DNA of 64,000 nt from Arthrobacter mangrovi (GCF_026011795.1 NZ_BRVS01000004.1:310001-374000); one strand, 5' to 3'; positions 1 to 12,493 are shown, counted from the stretch's first letter. Translations and numbers: made by a program. Notes: a model not told the origin generated them from the letters alone.

Positions 1-770
1 AGGGTGCAAGCTTCAAGCACCTTTACCGCAACGTAGACATTCTCCTCATCGACGACATCCAGTTCCTTGCCAACAAGGACGCGACGCAGGAAGAGTTTTT
101 CCACACCTTCAACGCGCTCCACAACCACAACAAGCAGGTGGTCATCACCTCCGACCTGCCGCCGAAGCAGCTGTCGGGTTTCGAAGAGCGGATGCGTTCG
201 CGCTTCGAGTGGGGACTCCTGACCGACATCCAGCCGCCCGAACTGGAAACCCGGATCGCGATCCTCCGCAAGAAGGCAATCAGCGAAGGACTGTCGGTAC
301 CTGACGAAGTCCTGGAATACATCGGCACCAAGATCTCGACGAACATCCGGGAGCTCGAGGGCGCCCTGATCCGCGTCACGGCCTTTGCCAGCCTCAACCG
401 CCAGGCGGTGGATATGGGCCTGGCCGAAATCGTCCTCAAGGACCTCATCACGGACGACGGCGCCCAGGAGATCACGTCGGCCACGATCCTGGGGCAGACT
501 GCCGCCTACTTCAAGCTGAGCCTCGATGAACTGAAGAGCAAGTCACGGACCCGCACGCTGGTCACGGCCCGCCAGATCGCGATGTATCTGTGCCGCGAGC
601 TGACCGATATGTCCCTGCCCAAGATCGGTCAGGAACTTGGAGGACGCGACCACACCACGGTGATCCACGCGGACAGGAAAATCCGCGAACTGATGGCGGA
701 GCGGCGTGCCATCTACAACCAGGTGACGGAACTAACCAACCTGATCAAGCAGCAGCAGCGCGACAGCTGA
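1..770 (+). CDS. dnaA: Chromosomal replication initiator DnaA (3' part, start outside window)
   Basis: DnaA is the AAA+ ATPase that binds DnaA boxes at oriC, opens the duplex and loads the replicative helicase. The window opens inside the AAA+ domain: the frame reads through the Walker B segment ILLIDDIQF in the first 60 bases, then the sensor 1 stretch VVITSDLPP. The C-terminal DNA-binding domain IV is complete, with the signature [10 protein letters not shown] near the end and a TGA stop at 768-770. The reading frame is open from base 3 to the stop, so the gene is truncated only by the window edge. It is followed by the oriC-type spacer and dnaN, the usual bacterial arrangement. Confidence 0.97.
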   Translation, partial: GASFKHLYRNVDILLIDDIQFLANKDATQEEFFHTFNALHNHNKQVVITSDLPPKQLSGFEERMRSRFEWGLLTDIQPPELETRIAILRKKAISEGLSVPDEVLEYIGTKISTNIRELEGALIRVTAFASLNRQAVDMGLAEIVLKDLITDDGAQEITSATILGQTAAYFKLSLDELKSKSRTRTLVTARQIAMYLCRELTDMSLPKIGQELGGRDHTTVIHADRKIRELMAERRAIYNQVTELTNLIKQQQRDS

Positions 771-1538
771 GACTTCGGAGCGGCCGGCAGTGGCGGTACC
801 TCAAACGCTCCCCGGTTCCGGATCCTGGCGTTCGCCGGGCGCAGGTGGCCCAAATCCTGGCCGCCACGAATAGACCCTTCCATTACTGAAGGAATCCTTC
901 TGTGTTCCAGCGCGCCTCTGCATTCCTGTTCGGGCCGATGCACGGGAAGCCGCTGAACCAACACTTTGGCTTGAGCTACCCGGACGAAGGGGACGCAACA
1001 ACGTCCCGGAGGCCGAGGTCCGGCCTCTGCCGAGTCCTCCGCCTGCCTATCCGTCCCCTCGCTGCTCCACGCAGGCCGAAATTAACAGGTGTGGACAAAG
1101 CTGTGGATTCTTAAGTGGAGAACCACGGCCCGTCGAGGGAAAACCGAGGGGGTCTCTGTGGATCTGCGGAACGCCGGGATTTTCCATCCACAAGATGTGC
1201 CTCTTGAACCCCTCTATGGATGCACATCTTGTGAACACCCGAATTTCGCGCCCTGACGGGCCCAAGTTGGGTTATCCACAGTTTCCACAGTAGTTATTAA
1301 CACTACGAATCCCATTTTTTGGGCTTTGCCAAATAACATCTGCGCTCCCACCTGCCTCGAACCTTTCCGAACCCCCAGACCGCTACCCCTCGATGCGTGA
1401 ACCGCCGCGCGGCGGCTAAGCTTGCACAGAGAATTGTTGTCATCGGCCCTTCCACTGCCGCTCCGCCCCAACCGGCGTCGGCGGAGGAACGCCGGTGACC
1501 TTCCCCGGCATGTTCGTTGCGAAAGGCGGCACACTTCA
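771..1538. other. oriC: Origin of replication region (oriC) between dnaA and dnaN
   Basis: This 768-base gene-free spacer between dnaA and dnaN is the canonical oriC position. A perfect DnaA box TTATCCACA lies at 1272-1280 on the plus strand, and the actinobacterial variant TTGTCCACA lies at 1090-1098 on the minus strand. Weaker 7-of-9 matches occur near 1102, 1157, 1184 and 1281. An AT-richer stretch at about 1285-1340, just after the perfect box, could be the unwinding element. Short open frames here have no recognisable motif and are treated as noncoding. The box count is modest compared with the second cluster at 15.28-16.05 kb. Confidence 0.85.
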
Positions 1539-2663
1539 GTGAAGTTCAGAGTTGATCGGGATGTCCTGGCTGAGGCCGTTACGTGGACAGCCCGCTCGCT
1601 GTCTCCTCGCCCACCTGTCCCCGTGCTTTCGGGTCTGCTTATCAACGCCGAAAACGGCACGGTGAGCCTGGCCAGCTTCGACTACGAAATCTCGGCACGT
1701 CTCCAGATCCCCGCCGAAGTCAGCGAAGAAGGAACGATTTTGGTCTCGGGACGGCTGCTGGCCGATATCTCCCGCAGCCTGCCGTCGGCGCCGGTCGATA
1801 TCGAAACGGACGGATCCAAGGTCACGCTCACGTGCCGCAGCAGCCGGTTCAACCTGGCCACCATGCCGGTCGCGGACTACCCCGAACTCCCTGCGCTGCC
1901 GGAAACCAGCGGAATTGTCGACGGAGACGCCTTCGCCGAAGCCGTCAGCCAGGTCATCATCGCTGCCAGCCGCGACGACACTCTGCCGATCCTCACCGGC
2001 GTACGCATGGAGATCGAGGACGACCAGATCACGCTGCTCTCGACCGACCGCTACCGTCTTGCCCTTCGGGAACTGAACTGGCGGCCTGCTACACCCGGCA
2101 TTTCGACCAGCGCCCTGGTTAAGGCCAAGACCCTCAGCGAAGTCGCAAAGACTCTTGGCGGCGCGGGTGACCTGAGCATCGCCTTGTCGGAGAACAGCGA
2201 ACTCATCGGCTTCGAAAGCGGCGGCCGGCGGACAACGTCACTGCTCGTGGACGGGGACTACCCGAAAATCCGTTCGCTGTTCCCGGATAACACCCCGATC
2301 CATGCCACCGTGGAAACGTCGGTCCTGGTTGAGGCCGTCCGGCGTGTCTCGCTGGTGGCCGAGCGCAACACCCCTGTACGGCTTGCCTTCACCCAAGGCC
2401 AGCTGGCCCTCGATGCGGGCACCGGAGAGGACGCGCAGGCCTCCGAGGTCCTTGAAGCCGCACTGATCGGGGACGACATCACGGTCGCTTTCAACCCGCA
2501 CTACCTGTCCGAAGGCCTGAACGCCTTCAGCAGCAAGTACGTCAGGTTCTCATTTACGACCCCGCCGAAACCTGCGGTCCTCTCTGCACAGGACGACCTC
2601 GAGGGCCAGGACCGGGAAGATTACCGCTACCTGCTCATGCCGGTCCGCCTGCCCAACCAGTAG
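1539..2663 (+). CDS. dnaN: DNA polymerase III sliding clamp, beta subunit
   Basis: DnaN forms the ring-shaped dimer that tethers DNA polymerase III to DNA and serves as a platform for many replication and repair proteins. The 374-residue length is typical. The start is GTG at 1539 (KFRVDRDVLAEAV), with GAAAGG about 10 bases upstream; an in-frame extension back to 1422 is Arg-rich and unlike the family. The three repeated clamp domains are continuous and the protein ends in the conserved type LLMPVRLPNQ. It lies immediately downstream of oriC and upstream of gnd and recF. Confidence 0.97.
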   Translation: MKFRVDRDVLAEAVTWTARSLSPRPPVPVLSGLLINAENGTVSLASFDYEISARLQIPAEVSEEGTILVSGRLLADISRSLPSAPVDIETDGSKVTLTCRSSRFNLATMPVADYPELPALPETSGIVDGDAFAEAVSQVIIAASRDDTLPILTGVRMEIEDDQITLLSTDRYRLALRELNWRPATPGISTSALVKAKTLSEVAKTLGGAGDLSIALSENSELIGFESGGRRTTSLLVDGDYPKIRSLFPDNTPIHATVETSVLVEAVRRVSLVAERNTPVRLAFTQGQLALDAGTGEDAQASEVLEAALIGDDITVAFNPHYLSEGLNAFSSKYVRFSFTTPPKPAVLSAQDDLEGQDREDYRYLLMPVRLPNQ

Positions 2664-2719
2664 GCCACGCCGCATCCACAGCCTGCACCTCCGGCCACAA
2701 CCGCGAAAGAGGGATCCAC

Positions 2720-3628
2720 ATGCACATTGGCCTGATCGGCCTCGGCAGGATGGGTTTCAACATGCGCAAGCGCCTCCGGGACGGCGGGATCGATGTCACC
2801 GGATTTGACCGCAATCCGGACGTGAGCGACGTCGAAACCCTCGACCAGCTGGTCGCAGCCCTTACGGTGCCGCGGACCGTCTGGGTGATGGTTCCGGCCG
2901 GCGAAGTCACGGCGTCGGTTATCGCCGACCTCGCGGACAAGCTGGCGGCGGGCGACCTGGTGATCGACGGCGGCAATTCCAAGTACACCGAGGACCAGAA
3001 ACACTATGAGCTGCTCGCAGCTCATGGAATCGATTTCATCGACGTTGGTGTTTCCGGCGGCATCTGGGGCCTGGCCAACGGTTACGGGCTGATGGCCGGG
3101 GGCAGCCCCGAGCGCGTCGCCGCCTCAATGCCGCTGTTCGACGCGCTGCGGCCGGAAGGACCTCGCGAAGAGAGCTTTGTCCATGTAGGGGAAGTCGGGG
3201 CCGGGCACTACGCGAAGATGGTGCACAACGGCGTCGAGTATGGACTTATGCAGGCCTATGCCGAAGGGTACGAACTGCTCGAGACCAAGGACATCGTCAA
3301 GGATGTTCACGGAACCTTCCGGGCCTGGCAGAAGGGCACCGTGGTGCGGTCCTGGCTGCTCGACCTGATGGTGAAGGCCTTGGACGAAGATCCGGGCCTC
3401 GCCCAAACCGCCGGCTATGTCGAGGATTCCGGTGAAGGCCGCTGGACCGTCGCGGAAGCCCTCGACAACGCGGTCCCGGCGCCGGCCATCACGGCCGCCG
3501 TCTTCGCCAGGTTCGCCTCGAGGCAGGAAGATGCTCCGGCCATGAAGATGGTCGCCGCCCTGCGCAACCAGTTCGGCGGCCATGCCGTACGCAAGCCCGG
3601 CCAAGGCCGGGAGACCAACCAGAAGTAG
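2720..3628 (+). CDS. gnd: 6-phosphogluconate dehydrogenase (decarboxylating), short form
   Basis: This enzyme oxidatively decarboxylates 6-phosphogluconate to ribulose 5-phosphate in the pentose phosphate pathway. The N-terminus carries the Rossmann motif GLIGLGRMG. The substrate-binding region VIDGGNSKYTED and the catalytic stretch HYAKMVHNGVEYG are clear. At 302 residues it belongs to the shorter, GndA/YqeC-like class, many of which are thought to prefer NAD; cofactor preference here is inference. It sits between dnaN and recF, as in other Micrococcaceae, and recF begins 10 bases after its stop, so the two are probably co-transcribed. Confidence 0.93.
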   Translation: MHIGLIGLGRMGFNMRKRLRDGGIDVTGFDRNPDVSDVETLDQLVAALTVPRTVWVMVPAGEVTASVIADLADKLAAGDLVIDGGNSKYTEDQKHYELLAAHGIDFIDVGVSGGIWGLANGYGLMAGGSPERVAASMPLFDALRPEGPREESFVHVGEVGAGHYAKMVHNGVEYGLMQAYAEGYELLETKDIVKDVHGTFRAWQKGTVVRSWLLDLMVKALDEDPGLAQTAGYVEDSGEGRWTVAEALDNAVPAPAITAAVFARFASRQEDAPAMKMVAALRNQFGGHAVRKPGQGRETNQK

Positions 3629-3638
3629 CCCGTTCCAG

Positions 3639-4829
3639 GTGTTTGTAGAGTACTTATCGCTGACCGATTTCCGGACCTACCAGCAGCTCGACCTTGCCCT
3701 GCAACCGGCAACAACCGTGCTGGTCGGCCCGAACGGGATCGGCAAGACCAACATCGTCGAAGCCATCGGATACCTGGCCTCGCTATCCTCCCACCGCGTG
3801 AGTTCGGACGGGCCGCTGGTCCGGTTCGGAGCCGGGCAGGCGCTGGTCCGGGCCAAAGTGGTCCGCGGCGGGCAGGCCACGTCGCTGGAGCTTGAGCTCA
3901 ATCCCGGTAAAGCCAACCGGGTACGCATCAACCGGGCCCATCCGGTGCGGGCCCGCGATTCCCTGGGCATCCTCCGGACGGTCCTGTTCGCGCCGGAGGA
4001 CCTGGCGCTTGTGAAGGGCGACCCCGGAAACCGGCGCCGCTTCCTCGATGAACTGCTCACAAGCCTGGTTCCGCACCACGCAGCGACGCGGAGCGACTTC
4101 GAACGGGTGCTTAAGCAGCGCAACGCCTTGCTCAAATCCGCGCGTGCCAGCGGCCGCTTCACGGCGTCCCACGAGTCGACGCTTGAGGTCTGGGATCAGC
4201 ACATGGCACAGGCCGGTGCCGCACTGCTGCGCGGCAGGCTGGATGTGGTGCGGCTGCTCCAGCCGCACCTGCGGGCGGCGTATGCCTCGTTGACGGACGG
4301 CTCCAAGGCCGCGCAGGCCATCTACCGGTCCACGATCGACACCCAGCTCTCGGATGACGGAGAGGTAGAGAACGACGGCGGCGCCTCACAGGGATTGCTG
4401 GAGGACCTGACCGTTCCCGAACTGGCGCAAAAGTACCTCGATGAGTTCAAGCGCCAGCGGAAAAAGGAAGTCGAGCGCGGTATCTCGCTGGTCGGCCCCC
4501 ATCGTGACGAGCTGGAGCTGCTGCTGGGGCCGGCCCCAGCGAAGGGGTATGCGTCGCACGGCGAGACCTGGTCGATGGCACTGTCGCTCCGGCTCGCCTG
4601 CTACCACGTCTTCTGCGAGGACGACCGGTCGCCGGGCGCGACGCCGGTGCTCATCCTCGACGATGTCTTCGCCGAACTGGACACCGGCCGCAGGAACCGG
4701 CTGGCCGAAGTGGTCTCGGGAGCGGAGCAGGTCATCGTTACGGCAGCGGTCGCGGAGGATATTCCGGCTGCGCTCCAGGGCGCACAGCTGGTGGTGGTTT
4801 CCGGGGGTGTGACCGCCGGTGCCAGCTGA
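3639..4829 (+). CDS. recF: DNA replication and repair protein RecF
   Basis: RecF is an SMC-like ATPase that helps load RecA at single-strand gaps. The Walker A motif GPNGIGKTN is at about residues 30-38, the region GNRRRFLDELL follows, and the Walker B motif LILDDVFAELD is near the C-terminus. GTG at 3639 is chosen as start because it gives the usual N-terminus (VEYLSLTDFRTY) and lies just after the gnd stop; no strong ribosome binding site is visible. The 3' end overlaps the next gene by 11 bases, indicating translational coupling. Confidence 0.94.
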   Translation: MFVEYLSLTDFRTYQQLDLALQPATTVLVGPNGIGKTNIVEAIGYLASLSSHRVSSDGPLVRFGAGQALVRAKVVRGGQATSLELELNPGKANRVRINRAHPVRARDSLGILRTVLFAPEDLALVKGDPGNRRRFLDELLTSLVPHHAATRSDFERVLKQRNALLKSARASGRFTASHESTLEVWDQHMAQAGAALLRGRLDVVRLLQPHLRAAYASLTDGSKAAQAIYRSTIDTQLSDDGEVENDGGASQGLLEDLTVPELAQKYLDEFKRQRKKEVERGISLVGPHRDELELLLGPAPAKGYASHGETWSMALSLRLACYHVFCEDDRSPGATPVLILDDVFAELDTGRRNRLAEVVSGAEQVIVTAAVAEDIPAALQGAQLVVVSGGVTAGAS

Positions 4830-5352
4830 GGAACCTCGTCCGGAGGAGCGCGACGAGATCGACGCGGCCAAGGCGATGCTGAACCGGGTCAGGCAGGCGG
4901 CCACCAACCGCGGCGAGGTGCGCGCCCGCGGCGGAAACCGCCGTCGGACTTCAGGCAAATCCCCGGTTGAACGCGGCACCCTTTCGCACAGCGGAGGGCG
5001 TGATCCACAGGGCCTTGGGACGGTCTTCGGCCGGCTGGTCCGCGACCGGGGGTGGGCGTCCCCCGTCGCCGTGGGCTCGGTCATTTCGCGCTGGGAAGAG
5101 CTCGTTGGCGGCGATATCGCGGCGCACTGCCGGCCGGAGAGCTTCCAGGATTCCACCGTGCAAGTGCGCTGCGATTCCACGGCCTGGGCAACGCAGCTGC
5201 GGCTGCTGACCACCCCCTTGCTGAAGCGTTTCGACGAAGCGCTGGGCCCCGGCGTCGTCACCAAAATCCAGGTCCTGGCACCGGCTGCCCCGAACTGGCG
5301 CAAGGGAAAACGGACCGTGGGCGGCCGCGGGCCGCGCGATACTTACGGCTGA
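4819..5352 (+). CDS. dciA: DUF721 protein, DciA-like helicase-loading factor
   Basis: DUF721/DciA proteins are the helicase operators or loaders in bacteria lacking DnaC or DnaI. The 177-residue protein has a basic, low-complexity N-terminal half (RARGGNRRRTSGK) and a C-terminal DUF721 domain around WASPVAVGSVISRWEELVG and CDSTAWATQLRLL. The GTG start overlaps the recF end by 11 bases. The recF-DUF721-gyrB order is the standard actinobacterial one. The role is inferred from family and synteny. Confidence 0.88.
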   Translation: MPAEEPRPEERDEIDAAKAMLNRVRQAATNRGEVRARGGNRRRTSGKSPVERGTLSHSGGRDPQGLGTVFGRLVRDRGWASPVAVGSVISRWEELVGGDIAAHCRPESFQDSTVQVRCDSTAWATQLRLLTTPLLKRFDEALGPGVVTKIQVLAPAAPNWRKGKRTVGGRGPRDTYG

Positions 5353-5506
5353 TTTCCACAGCGATATCCACAATCGTGGCCGGCGCTGCGGCGGAATGCG
5401 CAGGCGGCGTGTAGAGCGGAGCGGAGCCCTCCGGACATACCGGCCCCCATCCGGCACCCGGAAACTGCCGCATATGCCATGTTCTTGCCCGTTCAGGGGC
5501 ATATAA

Positions 5507-7678
<2,172 letters not shown>

Positions 7679-7738
7679 TCCGGCCGGCATCCGGCCCCCT
7701 GCCTCGGCACCCCTGACTTTCACAGAAGGAACTGATTT

Positions 7739-10414
7739 ATGAGCGACGAAGAGACCCCGGACCTGCCGGAGAACGCAACCGGCGGAGACGCTCCCTTGGA
7801 AGGGGAGGTGCTGACGGACCGGGTGGAGCAGGTGGACCTGCAAACCGAGATGCAGCGTTCCTACCTCGACTACGCCATGGCCGTCATCGTGGGTCGTGCC
7901 CTGCCGGACGTGCGGGATGGGCTGAAGCCAGTGCACCGGCGCGTCCTGTACGCAATGTTCGACGGCGGCTACCGGCCGGAGCGGGCCTTCAACAAGTGTG
8001 CGCGCGTGGTCGGCGAAGTCATGGGCCAGTACCATCCGCACGGCGACTCGGCCATCTACGACGCCCTGGTGCGCCTGATCCAGGACTGGATCATGCGGTA
8101 CCCGCTGGCCCTCGGCCAGGGGAACTTCGGCTCCCCCGGCAACGACGGCGCGGCCGCACCGCGTTACACCGAGACCAAGATGGCGCCGCTGGCCATGGAG
8201 ATGGTCCGGGACATCGATGAGGAAACCGTCGATTTCCAGGACAACTACGACGGCAAGAACCAGGAACCGACCATCCTGCCGGCGCGTTTCCCGAACCTGC
8301 TGGTCAACGGCTCCTCGGGCATCGCCGTCGGTATGGCCACCAACATTCCGCCGCACAACCTGCGCGAGGTGGCCGATGGCGTGCAGTGGTACCTGGACAA
8401 CCCGGAGGCCAGCCGCGAGGAGCTGCTCGAGGCACTGCTGCAGCGGATCAAGGGCCCGGACTTTCCGACCGGTGCGCAGATCCTCGGCCACAAGGGCATC
8501 GAGGACGCCTACCGGACCGGCCGCGGCTCCATCACTATGCGCGCCGTGGTCAATGTCGAGGAGCTGCAGGGCCGCACGTGCCTGGTGGTCACCGAACTGC
8601 CCTACCAGGCCAACCCGGACAACCTCGCGGTCAAGATCGCGGACCTGGTCAAGGATGGCAAGGTCGGCGGCATTGCCGACATGCGCGACGAGACGTCCGG
8701 TCGGACCGGCCAGCGGCTGGTCATCGTGCTCAAGCGCGACGCCGTCGCCAAGGTCGTGCTGAACAACCTCTACAAGCACACGCAGCTGCAGGAGAACTTC
8801 GCCGCCAACATGCTGGCGATCGTCGACGGGGTGCCGCGCACGCTGACGCTGGACGCCTTCGTCCGGCACTGGGTCACCCACCAGCTGGAAGTCATCGTCC
8901 GCCGCACCCGGTACCGGCTGCGCAAGGCGGAGGAAGAGGCGCACATCCTGCGTGGCCTGCTGAAGGCCCTGGACGCGCTGGACGAGGTCATCGCGCTGAT
9001 CCGCGCGTCGGCCACCACCGAGGAAGCGCGCGACGGCCTCATGGGGCTGCTGGAGATCGACGAGCTGCAGGCCCGTGCCATCCTCGATATGCAGCTGCGC
9101 CGGCTGGCCGCCCTGGAGCGCCAGAAGATCCAGGACCGCCATGCCGAACTCGAGCGCATGATCACGGAGTTCAACCGAATCCTCGCATCCGAGCAGGTCC
9201 AGCGCGGCATCGTCAGCGACGAGCTCGCCGAGATCGTGGCCAAGTACGGCGACGACCGCCGGACGCAGATCATGATGGGCTACGACGGCGACATGAGCAT
9301 GGAAGACCTCATCCCCGAAGAGGAGATGGTGGTCACCATTACCCGCGGCGGATACGTCAAGCGCACGCGCAGCGACAACTACCGGTCGCAGCAGCGCGGC
9401 GGCAAGGGCATCCGCGGCGCCCAGCTGCGCGGCGATGACATCGTCGAGCATTTCTTCGTGACGACGACGCACCATTGGCTGCTGTTCTTCACGAACCTGG
9501 GCCGGGTATACCGGGCCAAGACGTACGAACTGGCCGAAGGCGGCCGGGACGCAAAGGGCCAGCACGTGGCGAACCTGATGGCGTTCCAGCCGGACGAGCG
9601 GATCGCCCAGGTCCTGGACCTGAGGGACTACCAGCAGGCGCCGTACCTGGTCCTGGCGACGAAGCGCGGTCTGATCAAGAAGACCCGGCTGGAGGACTAC
9701 GACACCAATCGGTCGGCCGGCGTCATCGCGATCAACCTGCGTGAGGGCGACGAACTGGTGTCGGCGCGGCTGGTTTCCGAGACGGATGACCTGATGCTGG
9801 TTTCCAGCCGCGGGCAGTCGCTCCGATTCACCGCGACGGACGAAGCCCTTCGCCCGATGGGCCGGGCGACTTCCGGCGTCACGGGCATGAAGTTCCGCGA
9901 GGACGACGAGCTCCTTGCTGCGGACGTGGTGACCGATGAGTCCTTCGTGTTCATCGTTACGGCCGGCGGCTACGCCAAGCGCACCAAGGTCGAGGAATAC
10001 CGGGTGCAGGGACGCGGCGGCCTCGGCATCAAGGTCGGCAAGTACCAGGAAGAACGGGGCCACCTGGTCGGCGCCCTCATCGTCCAGGAAGAAGACGAGG
10101 TCCTGGTAGTCATGGCAAGTGGAAAGGTGGTCCGTTCGAGCGTGACCGGCGTGCCTGCCAAGGGCCGGGACACCATGGGCGTTATCTTTGCGAAACCGGA
10201 CAAGAAGGACCGCATTATCGCCGTCGCACGCAACACCGAACGGACCCTCACGGTGGAGGACGACGACGAGCACGCGGCCGAGGGATTGGTAGAGGTCTCG
10301 GTCGTGCCGGAATCTGCGCAGCAGGCTACGGATGAAGTACCGTTGAATGCAGATCAGCTGCCGGCTGAGGCAGATGGTGCCGAGCAGGGGCCCGAAGACG
10401 GAGGTAATGAGTGA
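7739..10414 (+). CDS. gyrA: DNA gyrase subunit A
   Basis: GyrA is the DNA-cleaving subunit of gyrase. The catalytic tyrosine is Tyr143 in APRYTETKM. The quinolone-resistance region reads [10 protein letters not shown], with Ser104 and Asp108 at the E. coli Ser83 and Asp87 positions, so the usual susceptible residues are present. The GyrA box QRGGKGI begins the C-terminal DNA-wrapping domain, which ends in an acidic tail. The ATG start at 7739 follows AGAAGGA. The stop overlaps the DUF3566 start by four bases (GTGA). Confidence 0.97.
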   Translation: MSDEETPDLPENATGGDAPLEGEVLTDRVEQVDLQTEMQRSYLDYAMAVIVGRALPDVRDGLKPVHRRVLYAMFDGGYRPERAFNKCARVVGEVMGQYHPHGDSAIYDALVRLIQDWIMRYPLALGQGNFGSPGNDGAAAPRYTETKMAPLAMEMVRDIDEETVDFQDNYDGKNQEPTILPARFPNLLVNGSSGIAVGMATNIPPHNLREVADGVQWYLDNPEASREELLEALLQRIKGPDFPTGAQILGHKGIEDAYRTGRGSITMRAVVNVEELQGRTCLVVTELPYQANPDNLAVKIADLVKDGKVGGIADMRDETSGRTGQRLVIVLKRDAVAKVVLNNLYKHTQLQENFAANMLAIVDGVPRTLTLDAFVRHWVTHQLEVIVRRTRYRLRKAEEEAHILRGLLKALDALDEVIALIRASATTEEARDGLMGLLEIDELQARAILDMQLRRLAALERQKIQDRHAELERMITEFNRILASEQVQRGIVSDELAEIVAKYGDDRRTQIMMGYDGDMSMEDLIPEEEMVVTITRGGYVKRTRSDNYRSQQRGGKGIRGAQLRGDDIVEHFFVTTTHHWLLFFTNLGRVYRAKTYELAEGGRDAKGQHVANLMAFQPDERIAQVLDLRDYQQAPYLVLATKRGLIKKTRLEDYDTNRSAGVIAINLREGDELVSARLVSETDDLMLVSSRGQSLRFTATDEALRPMGRATSGVTGMKFREDDELLAADVVTDESFVFIVTAGGYAKRTKVEEYRVQGRGGLGIKVGKYQEERGHLVGALIVQEEDEVLVVMASGKVVRSSVTGVPAKGRDTMGVIFAKPDKKDRIIAVARNTERTLTVEDDDEHAAEGLVEVSVVPESAQQATDEVPLNADQLPAEADGAEQGPEDGGNE

Positions 10415-10995
10415 GCACGCCTAATACGCCACGGCCGGGTGCCCGGCCGGCTAATGCACCACGGGCGGGAACAACTCGCACTGCCACGCCGGCCAAGCCG
10501 ACCCAACGTCCCTCCGCCGGTGCGCCCCAGAAGCCGGGCGCCGCACGCCAGGCACCTCAGCGTCCCGCCCAGCGGCCGAGCAGCGGACAGGGCGGCCGGC
10601 CCGGACTGGTTCGGCCGGCGCCCAAGGCCAAAGCCCGGCGCGCCCGCCTGCTGGTCAGCAAGGTCGATCCGTGGTCGGTGCTGAAGATGGCCTTCCTGCT
10701 TTCGGTGGCCCTCGGCATCGTCACGGTGGTCGCCTCCATCGTCCTGTGGACCACCTTGGACATCACCGGCATCTTCGATCGCGTCAATGACCTGCTGACC
10801 GAGATCGCCGGTACCGAAGGCGGAGCCTTCGATCTGCGGGCCTATGCCTCGCTGGGACAGGTCGCCTCGTTCGCGACGATCATCGCCGTCGTCAACGTGG
10901 TCCTGCTGACCGCGCTGGCCATGCTTTCCGCGGTGCTCTACAACATCTCGGCCACGCTGGTAGGCGGCATCGGCGTCACGCTGACCGACGACTAG
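10411..10995 (+). CDS. DUF3566 membrane protein following gyrA
   Basis: This 194-residue protein has a Pro/Ala/Arg-rich, disordered cytoplasmic N-terminal region (about residues 1-80). Two transmembrane segments follow, at about residues 87-112 and 145-175, with the conserved ending [16 protein letters not shown]. It matches the DUF3566 family found next to gyrA across actinobacteria. The molecular role is unknown. The GTG start overlaps the gyrA stop, with GAGG just upstream, so expression is coupled to gyrase. A strong terminator follows. Confidence 0.88.
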   Translation: MSTPNTPRPGARPANAPRAGTTRTATPAKPTQRPSAGAPQKPGAARQAPQRPAQRPSSGQGGRPGLVRPAPKAKARRARLLVSKVDPWSVLKMAFLLSVALGIVTVVASIVLWTTLDITGIFDRVNDLLTEIAGTEGGAFDLRAYASLGQVASFATIIAVVNVVLLTALAMLSAVLYNISATLVGGIGVTLTDD

Positions 10996-11002
10996 GATCC
11001 TG

Positions 11003-11043
11003 AAGCGGTAGGCCCCTCTCGGCGAGAGGGGCCTACCGCTTTA
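11003..11043 (+). terminator. Rho-independent terminator after gyrA-DUF3566
   Basis: A perfect 18-bp stem (11003-11020 with 11024-11041) and a 3-base loop GGC follow the DUF3566 stop by 7 bases. Only a short T stretch follows. It closes the gyrBA transcript before the tRNA-Ile promoter. Confidence 0.85.
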
Positions 11044-11076
11044 ACGAGGGGTTCCGGCATCCGCGGGACCCCCGAT

Positions 11077-11106
11077 TTGAAGTTCGGCGGAGGTGTGCTG
11101 TAGAGT
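11077..11106 (+). promoter_or_regulatory. Promoter of tRNA-Ile
   Basis: TTGAAG at 11077-11082 and TAGAGT at 11101-11106 are separated by 18 bases and lie 25 bases before the tRNA, a good SigA-type arrangement. Confidence 0.65.
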
Positions 11107-11130
11107 CTTATCTCGGCCCGAGAGGCAAGA

Positions 11131-11204
11131 GGGCGTATAGCTCAGGCGGTTAGAGCGCTTCGCTGATAACGAAGAGGTCCCAGGTTCAAGTCCTGGTACG
11201 CCCA
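11131..11204 (+). tRNA. ileT: tRNA-Ile (GAT)
   Basis: The 74-base cloverleaf has the acceptor stem GGGCGTA paired with TACGCCC, discriminator A, anticodon GAT at 11165-11167 in the loop CTGATAA, and the T-loop GTTCAAG. The 3' CCA is not encoded. An isolated tRNA-Ile at this position after gyrA is typical of actinobacteria. Confidence 0.97.
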
Positions 11205-11239
11205 CGGAAATCCTGTTTCCGATTCCACGGGAGGACGCT

Positions 11240-11356
11240 GTGAAGAAGTTGCTGGTACTGGCAGCGGCGGTCGCAGGTGCCCTCGCCTACAAGAAGTGGC
11301 AGGAATCCGAAGCGGAGAAGTCCGCATGGAGCAAGGCGACCGACAAGGTCGACTAG
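11240..11356 (+). CDS. DLW-39 family small protein
   Basis: This 38-residue protein begins VKKLLVLAAAVAGALAYKKW: a short hydrophobic helix flanked by lysines, then a charged tail ending DKVD. It lies between the tRNA-Ile and tRNA-Ala genes after gyrA, where actinobacteria carry the tiny DLW-39 family. GGGAGG lies about 6 bases before the GTG start. The function is unknown; a single membrane-inserted or membrane-associated helix is likely. It is easily missed because it is so short. Confidence 0.8.
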   Translation: MKKLLVLAAAVAGALAYKKWQESEAEKSAWSKATDKVD

Positions 11357-11393
11357 CTCAACCTCCGCCGGCACGGCCAGCGGAAATCCCCTC

Positions 11394-11466
11394 GGGGGCA
11401 TGGCGCAATTGGTAGCGCACCTGCTTTGCAAGCAGGGGGTTAGGGGTTCGAGTCCCCTTGCCTCCA
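11394..11466 (+). tRNA. alaT: tRNA-Ala (TGC)
   Basis: The 73-base cloverleaf has the acceptor GGGGGCA paired with TGCCTCC (one G-T pair), anticodon stem CCTGC/GCAGG, anticodon TGC at 11427-11429 and T-loop GTTCGAG. The 3' CCA is not encoded. Confidence 0.97.
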
Positions 11467-11471
11467 CCGAG

Positions 11472-11505
11472 AAAAGATCCCGGTCCACGCGGACCGGGAT
11501 CTTTT
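11472..11505 (+). terminator. Terminator after tRNA-Ala
   Basis: A perfect 15-bp stem (11472-11486 with 11491-11505) and a 4-base loop start 5 bases after the tRNA. The stem base is A4/T4, so it can act on either strand. Confidence 0.85.
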
Positions 11506-11585
11506 GCTATCCGGCCTGATCCTGGTTCCTGTCCGCGGGTATCTCCTGCCCGGCCTCCGAGCAGGCGGCTCCCGGCCGCTGCGGC

Positions 11586-12425
11586 TCAGATCCCGCCGCG
11601 CGGCACGACCTGGCGTGTCCGGGCCTGATGGACCCTCCGCAGGAGCTTTGCGGGGTAATAGACGCCCATGAAGATGAGCCTCGGCGCCCGCACGACGCGG
11701 TTCCTGATCTTGTGGTTGGCGTAGGTCCGGTCGAAGCGCGTGACGTAGTAGCGGTAGTCCTTCGGCGAATCCTCGAGCCTCCGCGCGGACATTCCGCTCA
11801 CCATCTCCGGGACATAGAGGATCTTGAGCGCGTGGTCGGTTAGATGGACGGAGATGTCGATGTCTTCATGCATCTCGTCGGCCTCATCGCGGCAGACATC
11901 GTTCCGGATGATCGTCCAGGCTTCACGGCGGAGGGCCATGTTTGACCCGAAAAGGAAGTGGTACTGCTTCTTTGCCAGCTTCAGCACGAACCGGCGCATC
12001 TGGTCGTCGGCTTGCAGGCCGAAGCGGCGTAGCGGCATGTCGTAGTACAGCACAGGGCCGGTGGCAGCCATGACGTCGGGATCCGCAAAGGCATTTTGGA
12101 CCTGCTCGACCCAGTCCGGTTCCAGGATGGAATCGGCGTCGATGCGGCCGAGGACGTCGCCCTCCGCCTGGTCCAGGCCGAAATTGCGGGTAGGGATCAG
12201 GCCCTGCTCCTCGTCCTGCCGGAGCAGCTTCAGAGGTGCATCGGGATACTCGGCCTGCACCTGTCTGACGAGGTCGACGGTAGCGTCCGTTGATTTATTG
12301 TCGACGACGATAATCTCGGCGGCGGGCACGGACTGGTAAAGCGCGGCGAAGAGGCATTGGCGGATGACGGATTCTTCGTTGAAAGCGGGAATCACGATCG
12401 AGATGCTCGGTTTGGCTGGCTCCAC
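11586..12425 (-). CDS. Family 2 glycosyltransferase
   Basis: This 279-residue GT-A fold glycosyltransferase starts SISIVIPAFNEESVI, the nucleotide-sugar binding N-terminus of GT2. The DxD-type motif is GRIDADS and the acceptor region includes EADEMHEDIDISVHL. No transmembrane segment is obvious, so it is probably a cytosolic or peripheral enzyme acting on a polyprenol-linked or lipid acceptor; the substrate cannot be read. GTG at 12425 is taken as start although the ribosome binding site is weak. No sugar-biosynthesis genes are adjacent. Confidence 0.85.
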   Translation of the reverse strand: MEPAKPSISIVIPAFNEESVIRQCLFAALYQSVPAAEIIVVDNKSTDATVDLVRQVQAEYPDAPLKLLRQDEEQGLIPTRNFGLDQAEGDVLGRIDADSILEPDWVEQVQNAFADPDVMAATGPVLYYDMPLRRFGLQADDQMRRFVLKLAKKQYHFLFGSNMALRREAWTIIRNDVCRDEADEMHEDIDISVHLTDHALKILYVPEMVSGMSARRLEDSPKDYRYYVTRFDRTYANHKIRNRVVRAPRLIFMGVYYPAKLLRRVHQARTRQVVPRGGI

Positions 12426-12462
12426 GCCCCGAATCTACCAATCCGGCTATCGGGGACAAAGA

Positions 12463-12493
12463 GGGGCCCCTGCTTCACTGAAGCAGGGGCCCC
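12463..12493 (-). terminator. Terminator after the repeat-containing membrane protein
   Basis: A GC-rich 13-bp stem (12463-12475 with 12481-12493) has a 5-base loop. On the minus strand it lies 17 bases past the stop of the 12511-13524 gene and is followed by TCTTTGTC. It separates that gene from the glycosyltransferase. Confidence 0.75.
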